From assembly GCA_004376785.1 (NCBI GenBank), contig SOIY01000349.1, positions 1 through 12,609 of the forward strand: 12,609 nucleotides of DNA. Reading direction: 5' to 3'. Of this stretch, positions 1 through 9,500 are shown in pieces; positions within the stretch are counted from its first letter, which is position 1, and the number at the start of each line of letters is the position of its first letter. The translations under genes were made by a program, and so were the position numbers. The notes beneath the pieces were generated by a model that was not told the DNA's origin, did no database searches, and worked only from the letters and a program-made list of their open reading frames with translations. The stretch is from Candidatus Stahliibacteriota bacterium (lineage in GTDB: Bacteria > Hydrothermota > Tepidihabitantia > SM23-42).

Positions 1-21
1 TGCAAACGTTAACACATATAG

Positions 22-2886
22 TTACCACTTTTTTATCATCCACTGCCTTCCGCATATAACCCTGAAGTCACATCGGTAACACTCTCCCTCGGGATCAGAT
101 GTTGGATCAAAATCAATCTTTGGATTTAATATTTCCTCCACAAGTGTTAATATTGCTTTCTTATATAGTTCATACATTTCTATTTTCTCATTCAAATCCA
201 CATGTTCTTTGAATAACAACTTTTCTTCTATTGTCTTCGAGCCTAAAATCATCAAAGAGCTGTTAATATTATCAATCGATATATCTTTGTTTTCTCCAAG
301 GTAAAGAAGTAAATAAAAAGGTAATTGAACTGACCCAAGAGTTCTAAACCATTCTTCCCTCTTAGAGATGTCGAAATTCTTCGCATTTGGTATAGCAACA
401 TTCTTACCGGTTTTATAATCGATAATATAAATCTTCCCGTTCCTTTTATCAACCCGGTCGATCCGCCCTCTTAATTTAATTTTATATCCGGATGACAATT
501 CGAGTGAAATTTCCTTACCTTTCCTGTACTTCTGTCCAAGATAAGGCTTTTTTTGATTTTCACATTCCAAAATTACAATATTTTTATATTTCTTTTTATG
601 AAAATCAAGAACATATTTCATCCTTCTTTTAATTTGAGATTTAATTAGATAAATAGATCCAACATCAGAATGTGTAAAAGATTTGTTAAATTCATCTTCA
701 ACTATTTTTTCGATATGATTGTAATCTTCCTCTTTAATAACGAGCTTTTTCCCTAATTTTAAAATAAAAAACTTTTGTAGTACAGCATGAACTTTTGAAC
801 CTATGTCCTTTGGTTCCAAATCATCTGTTATTCCTTCTTTTCCACGCAACCTTAAAATATGTTGATAGTAAAACCTGAGCGGGCAATGCAGGTAAGTATC
901 AAGATTAGATTGCGAAAACTTAACTTTTTCAATAATATATTTCATTACATCATCATTCTTCTTTACAGACTCAGGATCTTTCTGAGAAAACTGAACCCTG
1001 AAAAAAACTTCACGAGTTGACGATTCCAATTTTCGTGTCTTCTTTTGTAATTCCCATTCTAATCTCTCAACAAATCTGCTCTTTTCTTTATCCGCACCCT
1101 CGACATAAAAAATATGGACTTGTTTCGCCCCACCCAGAAGCGTGTTAAAATAGTATTTTGAAATTTTCTCTCTGTCTTCATGAGTTGGGAGTTTGAGGAA
1201 TTTCCTCATTTTGTACGGCAAGAGCGTATCTTCTTTTTTGGTATGGGGTACTATTCCTTCATTGACATCGAGGAAATAAACCGTGTCAAATTTAATACTT
1301 CTTGTTTCAAGAAAACCCAGAACCTGTAGACCCTTGACCGGAGTACCCGGAAATGGATATCTGATTGCCCTCGTGTAATTTCTCAACAGCCGAAAATAAC
1401 TTCCTGTTTTCACAAAATTTTCATTTTTAAGGATAGACGTTTTGAGTTCATAGAGCCCGTCTATCATCGTTTTGATAAAAGGTACTGTGTAAGGATGCAT
1501 ACTTGCCTGACTATTCTGAGATATGAAGGAAATAGAATGGAGAAGTTTATCAGCAAAGTCCTCAATATTTTTTATAGTCTCAAATGGTTTGATAAATATC
1601 CGATGTATATTATTTAGATGGCTTTTAATCTTCACCCTGTCAATTTTGGCATCCTGAGATGTTGCAAGTTTTCTTACACAATCGCTAATGATTTTTTTGT
1701 CTTCTTCAATCTCTTCTAACTTGATGAATCTTCTTTCCTGCCTCACAAACTGTTCTTCAATCGTGTGGAAAATGATTCTTGTTGGATAACTTGCACGATC
1801 CAAATAGATATTCTTAACATATGGATGCAATACGAATTTCAAATAGTCAGGGATATAATAATCATCGTCACCTCTGGTTTCCATGAGCTTACCCAATGTC
1901 TCGATGAGTGCATAAACCGGGGTGCGAAAGAGTGGATAACCCATGGAAATATTGTATTCATTTCCAGCAGAACCTAATGTATGTTGAACAACAGGAAACA
2001 ATGTGTCGGCTGAAGGAAGCACAATCAAATCTTTGCGAGTAAAACCTTCTTCTTTACTTATAGTCTGGTTGAGTGCGAATATTTCACCATGGACATCCAT
2101 TGCCTTGTAAAAATTAATCTCAGGAGCTTTTGCTCCTTCACCTTTTTCTTCAACATCGACCTGTAATTTTGAAATTAATGATTCTATTCCCGGGCCTTTC
2201 TGAAAAATAATACTTGTATTGCTTTTCTTTTCTAATTGTCCGAAAATTCTTTTTTCCGATTCAGTAAGAGCAAAAAAACCAATCAATAGTATTTTTTTGA
2301 AAATATCAAAATCTACCTTTTCTATATTGTTAGCAACCTTTCGGTATCTTGAAGCCCTGGTCGATATATTGTTTTGAGGAAAAAAATCATAAAAGGATTC
2401 ATAGAGAGTGGATAGTGAAGTCAATTTTTGCTGAATCCTAATTGGTAACTTCTCACCTGCAATCGTCTCTATTCCTTTCAGCCTTGATGGTTTTATTAAT
2501 TCTATATACATTTCCTCGAAATCCGAGAATATCTTAAATCCCCAGGGAAGAAAATCATCAAGGGTTAGACGAGCATTATCATCGATGATTAATTCTTTAT
2601 CCTTGTTGAGGTCAAAAATGATAGATACGCCATCAATTGCATTTATCTTCCTGTCTGTATATCCGAGATATTTATATACAAAATCGATGAACTCATCTAT
2701 AGAAAAAATCTTAGGAGCTTTAAAGGAAGTTTTTAGTTCATCAGCAAAATACTTTCGTAAAAAGTGAGAAGGCCTTTTCCCTGGAAAAACAATAAGATTT
2801 TCGCATAAATTATCCTTATCCTTGAGAAGAAGATCTCCTACAAATTCCACAATATCCACGGATGGAGAAATAAGTAAATTCTTCAT
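22..2886 (-). CDS. addB: AddB-like PD-(D/E)XK nuclease subunit of a helicase-nuclease complex
   Basis: The 954-residue protein is the likely partner of the AddA-type helicase encoded just upstream; AddAB complexes resect double-strand DNA ends for RecA-dependent repair in the cytoplasm. The C-terminal third is a RecB-type nuclease: a first Cys in YLHCPLRFYY (C668), H700, D810 in GRIDRVD, and D823/K825 in IIDYKTG. A final cluster C936-C939-C945 completes the four-cysteine iron-sulfur pattern known from AddB and Cas4 nucleases. The N-terminus (PSVDIVEFVGDLLL, then FPGKRPSHFL) looks like an AddB inactive-helicase domain, but I see no GxxGxGKT Walker A, so this half is probably structural, as in RexB or Bacteroidetes AddB. 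The ATG overlaps the addA stop by 4 bases (ATGA), and GAGG lies 7 bases upstream (2894-2897), supporting this start and translational coupling. The family call is firm; choosing AddB over RexB is less certain. Confidence 0.88.
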   Translation of the reverse strand: MKNLLISPSVDIVEFVGDLLLKDKDNLCENLIVFPGKRPSHFLRKYFADELKTSFKAPKIFSIDEFIDFVYKYLGYTDRKINAIDGVSIIFDLNKDKELIIDDNARLTLDDFLPWGFKIFSDFEEMYIELIKPSRLKGIETIAGEKLPIRIQQKLTSLSTLYESFYDFFPQNNISTRASRYRKVANNIEKVDFDIFKKILLIGFFALTESEKRIFGQLEKKSNTSIIFQKGPGIESLISKLQVDVEEKGEGAKAPEINFYKAMDVHGEIFALNQTISKEEGFTRKDLIVLPSADTLFPVVQHTLGSAGNEYNISMGYPLFRTPVYALIETLGKLMETRGDDDYYIPDYLKFVLHPYVKNIYLDRASYPTRIIFHTIEEQFVRQERRFIKLEEIEEDKKIISDCVRKLATSQDAKIDRVKIKSHLNNIHRIFIKPFETIKNIEDFADKLLHSISFISQNSQASMHPYTVPFIKTMIDGLYELKTSILKNENFVKTGSYFRLLRNYTRAIRYPFPGTPVKGLQVLGFLETRSIKFDTVYFLDVNEGIVPHTKKEDTLLPYKMRKFLKLPTHEDREKISKYYFNTLLGGAKQVHIFYVEGADKEKSRFVERLEWELQKKTRKLESSTREVFFRVQFSQKDPESVKKNDDVMKYIIEKVKFSQSNLDTYLHCPLRFYYQHILRLRGKEGITDDLEPKDIGSKVHAVLQKFFILKLGKKLVIKEEDYNHIEKIVEDEFNKSFTHSDVGSIYLIKSQIKRRMKYVLDFHKKKYKNIVILECENQKKPYLGQKYRKGKEISLELSSGYKIKLRGRIDRVDKRNGKIYIIDYKTGKNVAIPNAKNFDISKREEWFRTLGSVQLPFYLLLYLGENKDISIDNINSSLMILGSKTIEEKLLFKEHVDLNEKIEMYELYKKAILTLVEEILNPKIDFDPTSDPEGECYRCDFRVICGRQWMIKKW

Positions 2887-5800
2887 TCCACTTCCTCAAC
2901 TTTCTTGGTGTCAATATAGGCAAGGTATCCTTTAATTGTTTTTTGAGGATTGAGTGCACACAGTATTTTCATGTAATTCTTTAACTGCGTACGATAGTAT
3001 GACATTTCCTCTTTACCAGTTTTAAAATCAATGACGATTATTCTATCCGGATCTATCACAACCCTGTCAAAACGGTATAAAGAACCATCTTTACCAACAT
3101 ATTCTACTTCTTGCTGAATTTGCCTTAAGGGTTGCTTTTCAAACCATTCTCTCACTTTCGCTAAGTTGAGGAACTCGATTATTACTCTGCTTACTTCTCC
3201 TATGTTGTAAATTTCCTTTCTTCTTTCACATATCTTTTTAACAATTTTATTAACAATGTTCTCCATATTCTCTGAGATAAATGTAACCTCAGCTAAAATT
3301 TCGTGAAAAAACTCCCCTTTCTGTGTTTCCATGAGTCGTGCAATAGACCAGTTTTTATCTTCTTCTCTGGTAAATTTCATTTCTATCTTTCCAGGCAGCG
3401 ATATCAGTGTAGGCCGCGCTTCTGAAGATTTCTTTTCCTGCTTCTCTTTTTCCCCTTTCTCATAGTCCTCAAACAAATCTAAAGGATTAGGTTTCTCTTG
3501 CATTGTGCTTCGGTTTTGTTTCTCCTTTTTTATTACTACGTTGTACAACTCTTTTTTTGCACGAGTATTTGCCACATAAAGCAAATTGAGATTTTGAATT
3601 GTGTCATCTAATTTGTTTTCAGAATAAAGTCTTTTGAGTTTCGGAGACTTCTCGATAAAGTTTTTGACAATATAGTATATCATCAAGCTTTTTCCATCCT
3701 TTTCAAAAAACATATTCTTGCGTGCATCTACACTATCGTAAAGCATATTAATTACAACAGGAAAGCCAAGTCCCTTGGCTTTATGAAATGTCATTACCTT
3801 AACGGCATTTATGTAATCAGGAAGTACAACCTCGAGAAACGACCCCTCCTGGTCTTCACAAATCAACTCAATAAAATCCTTTATATTATTCATTCCCATT
3901 GATTCAACAGAACTTATTGCTTCAAGAAATCTAACAAGGAAACCTGTCTCTGCTGGGAAATTATCAAAAATATTGAATGTTCTGAAGATCAGCGAAACAA
4001 GGTCGTAAAGTGGATAGTAACCAACCTTATTGAAAAGTTCTTCAAATAACGAATTCCACAAGTCTTTAAATTGGCTATGTTTTCTGAACCACACATAAAG
4101 GTAATCTAACTTTCCTGACTTATCACAAGCTCTTTTAAAAATGAATTCTAGAATGTCATCGTAGCTTAACTTCTCTCCTGTAGATTCAGCCGCCTTAATA
4201 AAAATGTCTCCGCATATAAAGCTGGCAAAACTGAGGTCATCTACCGGAGAATCAAGAAACTGTAACAGACTCATTATTTCCCTGATGATTTTCCTTTTTC
4301 TTATATTGAGTGAACTGAAAGAGGCAGATGGTATGTTTTTTTCCGTGAGCCACTCCACGATCATCTCGACTTGAGCGTTTCTCTTAGCAAGAATAGTAAT
4401 ATCACTGTGCTGGTATCTTGGTAGAACATCCTCCAGAATATTGAAAAGGACGTCCTTTTCAGGACTATTATTATTTTGTTTAACTATGACTGCCTTAACA
4501 TAACCGTCATGTTCCTTATACTTCTTCTCTTTTGATGCAGGATACTGGTCATATTCAGTTAACCCTGTTAAATCTTTTGCAAGAATTTCAGTCCCGATTT
4601 TATCTCTTAATTTATCTTTGAAAATTCTATCAACATAATCTAAAATTACACGACCACTGCGAAAGTTTTCTTTTAATTGTATAACCCGGGCACTCTGAAT
4701 TACACTTTGGGGCAGATAATGATTATCATATTCGCTCTTTGATTTAATCCCTTCAATTATCTTCCTCATTATCTTATAATCTGCTTTTCTGAACATGTAT
4801 ATTGCCTGTTTCATATCGCCAACAGCAAAAAGAGAACCTCCTTTAGAAAATGCCTCTTCAAGAAGGGGCTGCATATTATTCCACTGCACCCTATCAGTAT
4901 CCTGGAATTCATCGAGCAGAAAATGATACAGAATGTCACCGAGTCGGTAATAAATCTCCGGAATAATGTCCTTATTTATGTATTGAGAAAGTTTTTTATT
5001 GATATCATCAAAATGTATAATTTCTTTATTTCGCTTCACTGTTTCGAGAATCTTTTTGAACTGTTTGTAAAGTGCACCATAATGACAATAATGTGATACT
5101 GAATAGAGCCTGAGCATTTCTTCTACAAGAGTAGACAAATCAACCCAGGTCTGCACTGCCTCTTCATAAGCAGCCTTATTTTTAACATTCTTTTTAAAAG
5201 GTAGATTACTCTTTGAGTAGCTTTCAATAAATTCCTTTATGTCCTCATTTATGATCGATTCTGCTGCCTTACATTTAACTTTTTTCTCTAACCCTGATTT
5301 TAGAAGACCTTCATATACTTTGCATACATGAGTAAATTTTTCTTCAATTATTTGCCATTTGTCCTCAAATACTATTTCCTCCAGTACCTTACCCTCTTCT
5401 TTCAGAAAATCCTCAAATTTTCTCTGTATCTTATAAACAGGGTTCCATGGAAATGTTTTTGACTCCAGAATCAGTAATTTAAGAAAATTGTCAACCTCTT
5501 CTCTGGTAATTTTATCTCCTATACTTTTCAGCGTGATGGAAAGAGCAAAATTTGTAAGGGTTCTGTATGATTCTGTAATATCAAGTTGCAAAGGCATGCC
5601 AAGTTCAACTGCAGAACAATGCAAAATTCTGCTCATAAAGCTATCTATTGTCTGGATGTGAAAATCAGAATACCTGTTGATTATGACATTGACTGCATCT
5701 TGTGCCCTTTTTCTTATTTGTTCTGGCTTTAAACTAACAAGTTCCAGGATCTGTTTTTTTTCATCACAATCTTCACCAAACGCAAGTTTCTTGAGCCATT

Positions 5801-6008
5801 CAAGAATTCTCTGTTTCATCTCTCTCGCAGCATTATTCGTGAATGTTATAGCCAAGATGTTAGTGAGATCATGATGTCGGATATTATTTGAAAGTACAAA
5901 TTGAACAAACCTCTGTGTTAGTGTATGGGTCTTACCCGAACCCGCCGAGGCGTCAATTATAAGCGTATGAGGAAATTTTAATTTTGTGTCTTTGTCTAAA
6001 ACTGCCAT
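2883..6008 (-). CDS. addA: AddA/RecB-like UvrD-family helicase with C-terminal nuclease
   Basis: The 1041-residue protein is a superfamily 1A DNA helicase fused to a nuclease, expected to unwind and degrade double-strand ends with the AddB partner. Helicase motifs appear in order: Walker A ASAGSGKT (20-27), Ia AITFTNNAAREMKQRI (53-68), Walker B LLDEFQDT (364-371, D366/E367), III GDMKQAIYMFR (397-407), IV LKENFRS (445-451), V VMTFHKAKGLGFPVV (738-752) and VI LLYVANTRAKKEL (809-821). The C-terminal PD-(D/E)XK nuclease shows H902 in GEFFHEIL, D981 in YRFDRVV and D994/K996 in VIDFKTG. Length is slightly below the usual 1100-1250 residues of AddA. The ATG at 6008 is the only good start: an in-frame stop lies five codons upstream (6021-6023). 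The Shine-Dalgarno sequence is weak. The gene precedes addB, the reverse of the Bacillus subtilis addB-addA order. Confidence 0.92.
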   Translation of the reverse strand: MAVLDKDTKLKFPHTLIIDASAGSGKTHTLTQRFVQFVLSNNIRHHDLTNILAITFTNNAAREMKQRILEWLKKLAFGEDCDEKKQILELVSLKPEQIRKRAQDAVNVIINRYSDFHIQTIDSFMSRILHCSAVELGMPLQLDITESYRTLTNFALSITLKSIGDKITREEVDNFLKLLILESKTFPWNPVYKIQRKFEDFLKEEGKVLEEIVFEDKWQIIEEKFTHVCKVYEGLLKSGLEKKVKCKAAESIINEDIKEFIESYSKSNLPFKKNVKNKAAYEEAVQTWVDLSTLVEEMLRLYSVSHYCHYGALYKQFKKILETVKRNKEIIHFDDINKKLSQYINKDIIPEIYYRLGDILYHFLLDEFQDTDRVQWNNMQPLLEEAFSKGGSLFAVGDMKQAIYMFRKADYKIMRKIIEGIKSKSEYDNHYLPQSVIQSARVIQLKENFRSGRVILDYVDRIFKDKLRDKIGTEILAKDLTGLTEYDQYPASKEKKYKEHDGYVKAVIVKQNNNSPEKDVLFNILEDVLPRYQHSDITILAKRNAQVEMIVEWLTEKNIPSASFSSLNIRKRKIIREIMSLLQFLDSPVDDLSFASFICGDIFIKAAESTGEKLSYDDILEFIFKRACDKSGKLDYLYVWFRKHSQFKDLWNSLFEELFNKVGYYPLYDLVSLIFRTFNIFDNFPAETGFLVRFLEAISSVESMGMNNIKDFIELICEDQEGSFLEVVLPDYINAVKVMTFHKAKGLGFPVVINMLYDSVDARKNMFFEKDGKSLMIYYIVKNFIEKSPKLKRLYSENKLDDTIQNLNLLYVANTRAKKELYNVVIKKEKQNRSTMQEKPNPLDLFEDYEKGEKEKQEKKSSEARPTLISLPGKIEMKFTREEDKNWSIARLMETQKGEFFHEILAEVTFISENMENIVNKIVKKICERRKEIYNIGEVSRVIIEFLNLAKVREWFEKQPLRQIQQEVEYVGKDGSLYRFDRVVIDPDRIIVIDFKTGKEEMSYYRTQLKNYMKILCALNPQKTIKGYLAYIDTKKVEEVE

Positions 6009-6032
6009 GTTTAAAATACTCTACATAAATAC

Positions 6033-6062
6033 ATGTTAACTTTTGAAGACTATGTTTGTCAA
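6033..6062 (-). promoter_or_regulatory. Possible sigma70-type promoter of addAB
   Basis: On the minus strand a perfect TTGACA (6057-6062) is followed after 18 bases by TAACAT (6033-6038), a 4-of-6 match to TATAAT. A transcript starting about 7 bases further on would leave a leader of roughly 18 bases before the addA ATG at 6008. The -10 box is weak and the spacing one base long, so this is only a candidate. If real, addAB can be transcribed separately from the small gene upstream. Confidence 0.35.
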
Positions 6063-6086
6063 AGTTTCTCCTCCTTCGAAGAGACG

Positions 6087-6099
6087 CTAAAAATTTTAG
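6087..6099. repeat. Short palindrome CTAAAA-a-TTTTAG upstream of addA
   Basis: A perfect 6-bp inverted repeat with a single central base lies between the stop of the small membrane-protein gene (6133) and the candidate addA promoter. It is too AT-rich for a strong RNA hairpin and lacks terminator features. A regulator-binding site is possible, but nothing in the sequence decides this. Confidence 0.3.
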
Positions 6100-6132
6100 T
6101 GTGGTTATTTTTATTAGTTAAGCTTCACCTTC

Positions 6133-6288
6133 TTAATTAAATTTATCCTGCTCTTCCTTTTCTTTTTTCTTCTCTTCTTGATGCCTTCTTATTTTTTTTT
6201 CCCTTGTCCTTTTATCTGATTTTTTTAATAATAAACTCAATAACCAGATTATAAAAACCGCACCTAAAGCTATATAAAGTACTATCAT
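6133..6288 (-). CDS. Small single-span membrane protein, 51 residues, function unknown
   Basis: A short reading frame starts at ATG 6286-6288 and ends at TAA 6133-6135. It has a strong Shine-Dalgarno GGAGG (6296-6300) 7 bases before the start, unusually good for a chance frame. Residues 2-21 (MIVLYIALGAVFIIWLLSLL) form one hydrophobic span. Residues 22-51 are almost entirely charged (K, R, E, Q, D), ending KEKEEQDKFN and probably helical. By the positive-inside rule the tail should be cytoplasmic. It is 124 bases upstream of addA on the same strand and could be cotranscribed. I do not recognise the family; such small Lys/Glu-rich anchored proteins occur in many lineages without known function. 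The ribosome binding site and transmembrane-then-charged layout are the case for a real gene. Its poly-A-rich tail is the main reason for caution. Confidence 0.7.
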   Translation of the reverse strand: MIVLYIALGAVFIIWLLSLLLKKSDKRTREKKIRRHQEEKKKEKEEQDKFN

Positions 6289-6327
6289 AAGTTAACCTCC
6301 ATTTTGCTTGAACTACCCATAATTATA

Positions 6328-6355
6328 AGTTTATTTATAATTTCTACCATGTCAA
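6328..6355 (-). promoter_or_regulatory. Possible promoter of the small membrane-protein gene
   Basis: On the minus strand TTGACA (6350-6355) is followed after 16 bases by TAAACT (6328-6333), a 4-of-6 match to the -10 consensus, about 40 bases upstream of the start codon. A better TATAAT nearby sits too far away (22-base spacer). The divergent geometry with the protease promoter is plausible, but the boxes are weak. Confidence 0.3.
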
Positions 6356-6454
6356 GAATTATTGTGGTTGCAAGTTTGAATTAATGACAACGAGTGTATT
6401 AACATCTGCAATATCCGAGATCCAACTTGGAATATTTAGGTACAAATACCCAGG

Positions 6455-6466
6455 AGACTTAAGTCT
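6455..6466. promoter_or_regulatory. 12-bp palindrome AGACTTAAGTCT against the protease -35 box, possible operator
   Basis: A perfect 12-base palindrome ends on the first base of the TTGACA box of the protease promoter. A dimeric regulator bound here would contact or block RNA polymerase, so an operator is a reasonable inference. No regulator gene is in view, and a palindrome of this length in AT-rich DNA may be fortuitous. Confidence 0.35.
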
Positions 6467-6493
6467 TGACAATTACTAATATTTAAATATAAT
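6466..6493 (+). promoter_or_regulatory. Consensus sigma70-type promoter of the protease gene
   Basis: TTGACA (6466-6471) and TATAAT (6488-6493) both match the consensus perfectly, with a 16-base spacer. Transcription should begin near 6500, giving a leader of only about 15 bases that carries the ribosome binding site. This suggests strong, largely constitutive expression unless the adjoining palindrome is an operator. Confidence 0.8.
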
Positions 6494-6502
6494 TATAAAT
6501 AG

Positions 6503-6510
6503 AAAGGAGG
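6503..6510 (+). promoter_or_regulatory. Ribosome binding site AAAGGAGG of the protease gene
   Basis: This is an extended Shine-Dalgarno match 4 bases before the ATG at 6515. It fixes the start, which also gives a complete signal peptide. Confidence 0.85.
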
Positions 6511-6514
6511 AATT

Positions 6515-9500
6515 ATGAGAAGAATTTTACTAATTGCAGTATTGGCAGGATTTGTTCCAGCATTCGGCCTCGTGAGTCCTAATTTAATGGATGTAATGGA
6601 ACAAAGAGAGCCAATCCAATTGATTCCAGTCGATATCGTATTAAAAGAACAGATAGATATTCAAAAATTGAAGGCGGCAGTTCAAGGAGTTCCAAAACCA
6701 CAGAAAAAAGCACGGGTTGCCGAAATCTTACAGGCATTTTCAGCAGAAAAACAGCAAGAGTTATTACACTACCTCAAAGAAATGGAAGAACAGGGTAAGG
6801 TTACAGATATCAAGTCATTCTGGATACATAATGGCATCTACTGCCGGGCGACCAAGGATGTAATCATGAAAGTACATAAGAGAGTTGATGTTCACTATGT
6901 CGATTATGATCTAAAACCGATTCAGCTGGAAAAACCCACCCATTCAGTTGCCCCACCAGATAAAACAAGGGAAATTGCCTGGGGTGTATCAAAGGTCCAT
7001 GCAGATCAGGTATGGCAACTTGGCTATACAGGTCAAAATATTGTTGTTGGAATCATTGATACAGGTGTTAACTACAATCATGCTGATCTTGCCAGCCACA
7101 TGTGGACAGATCCGAACTACCCGAATCACGGTTGGAATTTTGAATCGAACAATAATAATCCGATCGATACTCAAGGACACGGCACTCACTGTGCTGGTTC
7201 GGTCGCCTCAGATGGCACGGCAGGCTCGCAATGTGGTGTTGCTCCTGAGGCGCAAATTATGGCATGCAAAGTTCGAACAGCTGCTGACTCGATTGCTGAA
7301 GAACAGATCTTCTCAGCGATGCAGTTTGTCGTATCTCCACCCCTATCACCGGCAAATGGAGGTGATTTGATCTCCATGTCATTGGGGTGGCAGTACCAAT
7401 GGGGTCCAAGGCGTGCAACCTGGCGTCAAAGCTGTGATAATGTAGGGGCTGCAGGGATAGTAATGTGCGTTGCCGCGGGTAATGAACGCACTAGCAACAC
7501 GCCACCCAATGCCTTACGTTGTCCTGGTGATGTGCCGCCGCCATGGCAGAATCCACAAAACGGCGCACCAGGTATGCCATCAGATGTTATCTCTGTTGGT
7601 GCAACTGATATTAATGACCAGATCGGAAACTTTTCAAGTCCTGGTCCTGTGACCTGGCAAAATATTGCACCGTTTAATGACTACTCGTATCCTCCCGGGC
7701 TCACTGCCCCCGATGTCTCGGCACCGGGCGTCAATATTAAATCATGTGCGTATAATAACAATACTGGTTACTTTGATGGCTGGAACGGTACCTCAATGGC
7801 AACTCCCCATACTGCTGGTGTTGTTGCGCTCATGCTGCAAAAGAATTCTGGTCTCACCCCGCTTGAAATTGATAGCATTCTTGAAACAACAGCAATAGAC
7901 CTTGGGACTGCAGGAAAGGATAATGATTTTGGTGCTGGCAGAATCGACGCTTTGATCGCAATAAATGCTACACCAGAACCTGGTGCTCCTGATGCCCCAA
8001 CTATTGTCAGCCCATTTGATTTTGCCAAACTGCCGATCCTTACACCTATGCTCAGGTTTACAACCACAGACCCTCAGGGTGATGATGTGATCTATAGAAT
8101 TTACTGGGACACTGATACATCGTTTGTCACACCTGAGAGCACTACAGCAGGTCCCTATGCCAGTGGTGCGATTGCTGAATTTGTATTCCCTATTCCACTC
8201 ACCGATGGAATAACCTATTGGTGGCTCGTAAAAGCAGCAGATACAACAAACTCTGGCTACTGGTCCGGCGTAACAGCACGCCGTTCGTTCACTGTCGATA
8301 CCGGATTACCAATCAATACATGTTCCTGGTTTCAAACTACAGGTGCTCAATTCGCTGTAAATGACTTTACCGGTACCCAGATTCAAGGAGACAGTGTTGT
8401 GCTTCTGCCGGTTGGCTATGTTGAAGATACACTCTTGATAGAAAACTTTGAAACAGGTGGTATCCCTGCAGGCTGGACAGTAATTGACGGCAACAGTGAT
8501 GGTGTTGAATGGACTGTCGGCACAACGAGTGCCATGGGTTCTTATCCCCCACCCAATTACGGTTCAAGCTATGCTTATTACGATGATGATGATGCAGGCA
8601 GTGGAGTCATTAATTACAATGAAGAGTTAATATCTCCCTCAGTTTATATCCCTGCTATTGCTGAGAATATTGGGATTCAATATGGTTATGGTTTTCAGAT
8701 CTGGCAGAGCGGCGAGACATATGAAGTAAAAGCACGATTCTTTAATGGCACCTGGGGTACTTGGAATACCATTGCAACCTATACATCAAGTTCCAGTGGA
8801 ACTGCAACAATTGATTTAACTTCCTATCTACCTGCAGATTCAGTCCAGTTCGAATGGATGTACCATGATGAAACATCTTCATCACACTGGGGATATGCTT
8901 GTGCCTGTGATAATGTAGTTATAAGTTATTCATACTCTTTTTCAAATGACCAGGGAACATTAACTGGTGTACCAGTTTACTATAATGATTTGACCATCAC
9001 CTATGCTCGACCACACTGGGGCAAAGCAATCTGGCACAAAGCAGATGCGCAGGATTCAATTGGTTTACAAATCGAATATTATAATGGCGCCTGGCAATTA
9101 GTGCCTGATAGTGATTTACCAGGTAATTCTTCCGGGTTCTACACTCCATTAGCTCTTGATAATATAAACCTTTCCAATTTAGACACCCTGACCTATAATA
9201 CACTGCGATTGGTCGGCTTGTTTCATCGAATCAATACAGATGCACCGAATGACCCGTCATTACTCGATTGGGAGATTGGCAATCTTGCAGATGTAGAAAC
9301 TGTGCCTCCTGAACCATTCAGCCTTATTTCTCCACCAGATTCTACGCTCTTCTCTATACCAAGACCAACCTTTATCTGGGAATCTACAGTTGATGCGGGC
9401 AGCGGACTAAGAGATTACAGAATCTATATTGACAATATTTTGAGACATACAAGTTCTGATACAATTTGGACTGCAGATTATGACCTGGATGAGGGTTATA

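Noticed and set aside
1..21. Feature in the bases before the addB stop
   Set aside because: Only 21 bases remain. They contain a GTTAAC palindrome but nothing that can be assigned.
6038..6076. Leader peptide before addA: AAGGAGG (6070-6076), then TTG at 6062 and a stop after eight codons
   Set aside because: The Shine-Dalgarno match is good, but the peptide is tiny, starts with TTG and has no attenuator structure. The same TTG is better read as part of a TTGACA promoter box.
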